Assembly (NCBI GenBank): GCA_021780705.1
Contig: JAJXYG010000085.1
Span: forward strand, 1-9,430
From: Bacteroidota bacterium
Lineage (GTDB): Bacteria > Bacteroidota > Bacteroidia > Chitinophagales > Chitinophagaceae
DNA: 9,430 bases
Direction of reading: 5' to 3'
In this document: positions 6,942-9,430 of the stretch, piece by piece
Layout of the letters: every line of letters starts with the position of its first letter
How positions within the stretch are numbered: position 1 is the first letter of the stretch
Program-made: the position numbers and the translations under genes
Notes under the pieces: generated by a model
Told to the model about the DNA's origin: nothing
The model's database searches: none
What the model saw: only the letters and a program-made list of their open reading frames with translations

Positions 6942-8972
6942 TCAGGATTTTTTTCGTTTGGAAGACCTGTGATGCCTTTTCACTGAATTATTTTTTTGTG
7001 GTGTCAATTTCTTGTGCACTGCTTTTTCCTTCAGGAAGTCCAATCCGGGTATCCATTCAAAATCAAGCTGCCGCTTTTCCAGGTTTGCTGCCACCAGCTT
7101 GATTTCGATCTTATCGCCCATCCGGAACCTTTTTCCGGTTCTGAGGCCCACCAGGGCGTAGTCCGTATCATCGTGTCTGAAATCATCATATTCACTTAAA
7201 TCCCGAACGGAGACCAGGCCTTCACATTTTTCATTTACCGTCTCCACCCAAAATCCGAAGGAGGCAACCCCGCTTATGACACCTTCCATATCCTCGCCCA
7301 GTTTGTCCAGCATGAATTCTACCTGCTTGTATTTGTTTCCGGCACGTTCGGCTTCCATAGCGGACCGTTCCTTGGTACTGCAATGGGTACATTTTTCATC
7401 CATCTTCTCATCCGGAACCACCATTCCTGAGATTACCTGTTCCAAAATCCGGTGGACCATCACATCCGGATACCGCCTTATGGGGGAAGTAAAGTGACAA
7501 TAATAGGTAAATCCCAATCCATAATGGCCAATATTTTCCTGGGTATAGACCGCTTTAGCCATAGTCCGGATTCCTAATTGCTCCAGCACATGCTGTTCGG
7601 GTTTGCCATGTACATCATGGAGCAGTTTATTAAAGGAGGCCGCCACTTCCGATTCGTTATTCATATCAAAAGTATAGCCGAACTTTTTGGCAAAAGCTGC
7701 AAAGGGTTTAAGCTTCTCCTCTTCCGGAGTATCATGGATCCGGTAGGGAAAGGGAATGGGTTTCTTGTTGATTTTCACCCGGGCCACATGGGCTGCCACC
7801 GTCCGGTTGGCCAGCAGCATAAACTCTTCAATCAGCTTATGGGCATCCTTACTTTCCTTGACCACAATTCCCAGAGGCTTGCCTGTCTCATCCAGCTTGA
7901 ATTTCACCTCGGTGGATGAAAAATTAATGGCTCCGTTTTTAAATCGTTCCTTTCGAAGTGCCTTTGCTACCTGGTTAAGTACCAGCAGCTCTTCCCCATA
8001 TTTGCCGGATTTTTTCTCGATGATATCCTGTACCTCATCATAGGTAAACCGGTGGTCACTATGTATAACCGTTTTGCCCAGCCAATAGTCCTTCACCTTG
8101 CCCTTGCTGTTAATCTGGAAAATTACCGAGAACGTATACTTGTCTTCATATGGCCTGAGGGAACACAGCTCATTGGAAATCTTTTCGGGAAGCATTGGAT
8201 TGACCCTATCGGGGAGATATACGCTGGTTGCCCGCGCATATCCTTCCTTATCCAGGCTGGATCCGGGTTTTACATAGTGTCCTACATCGGCAATATGGAC
8301 CCCGATCTCAAATTCGTCCTTGCCCAGTTTTTGAAAGGAAAGTGCATCGTCAAAATCCTTTGCATCAGGCGGGTCAATGGTAAAGGTCAGCACTTTGCGA
8401 CAGTCCCTCCTGGTCCGGATATCGGATTCTCTCACCACCGGATCAAGGGCAGCTGTTTCTTCCAGCACTTCCTTGGGAAATTCCAGGGCGAAACCGCTTT
8501 GAATCAATATTTCCTTCATGGCCAGGTCACCACGGTCCCTGGCCTTCATGACCTGGACTACTTCCCCTTCTGGTTTCTTGGCTCCCTTTTCCCAATGTAA
8601 AAACCGGACCACCACCCGATCGTGGTCTTTGGCCCCCTGAAGATTGCTCTTGCTGATATAAAAATCAGGCATGGGCCTTTGACTGTCGGGTTTGAAAAAT
8701 GCGAAATTCTCATTGACTTCGATATCTCCGATGAACTCGATTTGTTTTCTTTCCAGCACTTCTTCGATTACTCCCTCCGACCTCCTTCCGGAAGATTCCC
8801 GGATCCTTACACGAACCGTATCGCCATGCATTGCCTTATTGAAATCATTAGGCTTTACCAACACATCGAAATCACTGCCCTCCACCATCACGTAGCCCAT
8901 TCCTGACCGTGTAATATCCAGAATCCCTTTTACCAGGGGTGCGGGTCTTTTTTTTCCTGTTTTTTTACTCAT
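6942..8972 (-). CDS. rnr: Ribonuclease R (RNB-family 3'-5' exoribonuclease)
   Basis: Processive 3'-to-5' hydrolytic exoribonuclease that degrades structured RNA and takes part in rRNA quality control in the cytosol. The 676-residue protein has N-terminal cold-shock-type OB domains (about 13-150), the RNB catalytic domain (about 190-520) and a C-terminal S1 domain (about 560-645), then a very basic tail (about 655-676, KRHHRSSKRKKS). The Mg-binding aspartates are in DPPDAKDFDDA: D200, D206, D208 and D209. The conserved TSPIRRYPD is at 495-503. It is shorter than the 813-residue E. coli enzyme mainly because the N-terminal helix-turn-helix extension is absent, which is common in Bacteroidota. 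The basic tail supports RNase R over RNase II. ATG at 8972 has no alternative in-frame start close upstream. It is divergent from the MFS gene and first in the minus-strand run. Confidence 0.96.
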   Translation of the reverse strand: MSKKTGKKRPAPLVKGILDITRSGMGYVMVEGSDFDVLVKPNDFNKAMHGDTVRVRIRESSGRRSEGVIEEVLERKQIEFIGDIEVNENFAFFKPDSQRPMPDFYISKSNLQGAKDHDRVVVRFLHWEKGAKKPEGEVVQVMKARDRGDLAMKEILIQSGFALEFPKEVLEETAALDPVVRESDIRTRRDCRKVLTFTIDPPDAKDFDDALSFQKLGKDEFEIGVHIADVGHYVKPGSSLDKEGYARATSVYLPDRVNPMLPEKISNELCSLRPYEDKYTFSVIFQINSKGKVKDYWLGKTVIHSDHRFTYDEVQDIIEKKSGKYGEELLVLNQVAKALRKERFKNGAINFSSTEVKFKLDETGKPLGIVVKESKDAHKLIEEFMLLANRTVAAHVARVKINKKPIPFPYRIHDTPEEEKLKPFAAFAKKFGYTFDMNNESEVAASFNKLLHDVHGKPEQHVLEQLGIRTMAKAVYTQENIGHYGLGFTYYCHFTSPIRRYPDVMVHRILEQVISGMVVPDEKMDEKCTHCSTKERSAMEAERAGNKYKQVEFMLDKLGEDMEGVISGVASFGFWVETVNEKCEGLVSVRDLSEYDDFRHDDTDYALVGLRTGKRFRMGDKIEIKLVAANLEKRQLDFEWIPGLDFLKEKAVHKKLTPQKNNSVKRHHRSSKRKKS

Positions 8973-8985
8973 ATAATACTTTCTG

Positions 8986-8991
8986 CTCCTT
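8986..8991 (-). promoter_or_regulatory. Shine-Dalgarno-like site before rnr, long spacing
   Basis: AAGGAG on the minus strand lies 13 bases before the rnr ATG. This is longer than the usual 5-9 bases, so its use is uncertain. No start codon lies at a better distance. The other complete genes here show no clear Shine-Dalgarno sequence. Confidence 0.3.
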
Positions 8992-9016
8992 TTTTATCCT
9001 TCCCCTGCAATTTACA

Positions 9017-9030
9017 CAAACAATTGTTTG
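9017..9030. promoter_or_regulatory. 14-bp perfect palindrome in the rnr/MFS divergent spacer
   Basis: CAAACAATTGTTTG is self-complementary over all 14 bases. It lies 44 bases from the rnr start and 61 bases from the MFS start. It is flanked by CCTGC (9004-9008) and its complement GCAGG (9042-9046). Symmetry and position suit a dimeric regulator acting on one or both genes. No T run follows, and a palindrome with no loop is a poor terminator. Its TTTG ends also resemble half of a Bacteroidota -33 box on each strand. Confidence 0.4.
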
Positions 9031-9091
9031 AAACCTTTTTAGCAGGAAAGCTTCTGCGATTTGTCAAAATAATTCGATCTTCATCATTCAT

Positions 9092-9430
9092 ATGTCCCCG
9101 AAGATCATCACACGCACAGTCCTGATTCTTTCACTGATAAGCCTCTTTACGGATGTTGCCAGTGAAATGCTTTATCCCGTAATGCCCGTATTTCTGGAGA
9201 GCATCGGCTTTTCCTTCCTGCTTATCGGTATTTTGGAGGGGGTCGCTGAAGCCACCTCGGGATTAAGCAAGAGTTATTTTGGAAAGATTAGTGACCGAAC
9301 CGGCAAACGACTTCCTTTTATCAGGATAGGATACGCCATGAGTGCCCTTGCCAAGCCACTAATGGCGGCTTTCACCTACCCCTTCTGGATTTTTGGGTTC
9401 CGAACCACCGACCGGCTCGGCAAGGGGATT
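9092..9430 (+). CDS. MFS transporter, N-terminal part, cut by window edge
   Basis: The first 113 codons of a major facilitator superfamily permease; the rest lies past base 9430. The translation from ATG at 9092 begins MSPKIITRTVLILSL. Predicted membrane segments are about 8-35 (with FTDVASEMLYPVMPVFL, a pattern shared by a known MFS branch), about 40-58 and about 76-103. Between segments 2 and 3 lies the MFS signature loop GKISDRTGKR (64-73), with D68, R69, G71 and R73. Frame, hydrophobicity and this motif leave little doubt about the superfamily; substrate cannot be told. No Shine-Dalgarno is seen (the ATG follows TCATCATTCAT) and no alternative in-frame start lies nearby. It is divergent from rnr across a 119-bp spacer holding a 14-bp palindrome. 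Confidence 0.92.
   Translation, partial: MSPKIITRTVLILSLISLFTDVASEMLYPVMPVFLESIGFSFLLIGILEGVAEATSGLSKSYFGKISDRTGKRLPFIRIGYAMSALAKPLMAAFTYPFWIFGFRTTDRLGKGI

Noticed and set aside
8052..8600. 182-codon open frame antisense to rnr
   Set aside because: It lies wholly inside the RNB catalytic region of a well-conserved gene, and its translation has no recognisable motif.

Overview
The window looks like chromosomal DNA from a Bacteroidota bacterium, most likely near the Chitinophagaceae or a related order. The clues are a lipoprotein starting with an LSSC-KK lipobox, secreted Gfo/Idh/MocA and DUF1080 glycan enzymes, A-rich leaders mostly without Shine-Dalgarno sequences, and a TAnnTTTG-type -7 element ahead of the plus-strand lipoprotein. 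The lineage is inferred from style, not from a marker gene. Eight genes are supported, two of them cut by the window edges. I see no RNA gene, IS element, CRISPR array or phage gene.

Left part (1-1601, minus strand): a gene for a Sec-exported DUF1080 / 3-keto-disaccharide hydrolase-type protein is followed after 142 bp by a Gfo/Idh/MocA NAD(P)-dependent oxidoreductase that runs off the left edge. Together they fit an oxidative glycoside-cleavage module, in which the oxidoreductase makes or reduces 3-keto-glycosides and the DUF1080 protein cleaves them. The oxidoreductase keeps a Tat-like N-terminus, but the second arginine of the twin pair is alanine.

Middle (1602-4697): a divergent 211-bp spacer leads to a plus-strand lipoprotein of unknown function (1813-2568). 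It converges on a minus-strand secreted GH20 beta-N-acetylhexosaminidase (2646-4559). The leaders of the GH20 gene and of the DUF1080 gene share an 18-bp element in the same orientation (16 of 18 bases identical). This suggests co-regulation of the two glycan enzymes, and I consider it the most interesting non-coding signal here.

Right part (4698-9430): a minus-strand run contains RNase R, then a short-chain trans-polyprenyl diphosphate synthase, then a secreted protein with a CotH/kinase-like motif pattern. Spacers are 130 and 50 bp, so at least the last two genes may be co-transcribed. Divergent from RNase R is the start of an MFS transporter, cut by the right edge. The 119-bp spacer between them carries a perfect 14-bp palindrome, a candidate operator.

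No clearly novel multi-gene system stands out. The points most worth following are the shared 18-bp element, the keto-glycoside gene pair with its broken twin-arginine motif, and the uncharacterised CotH-like secreted protein.
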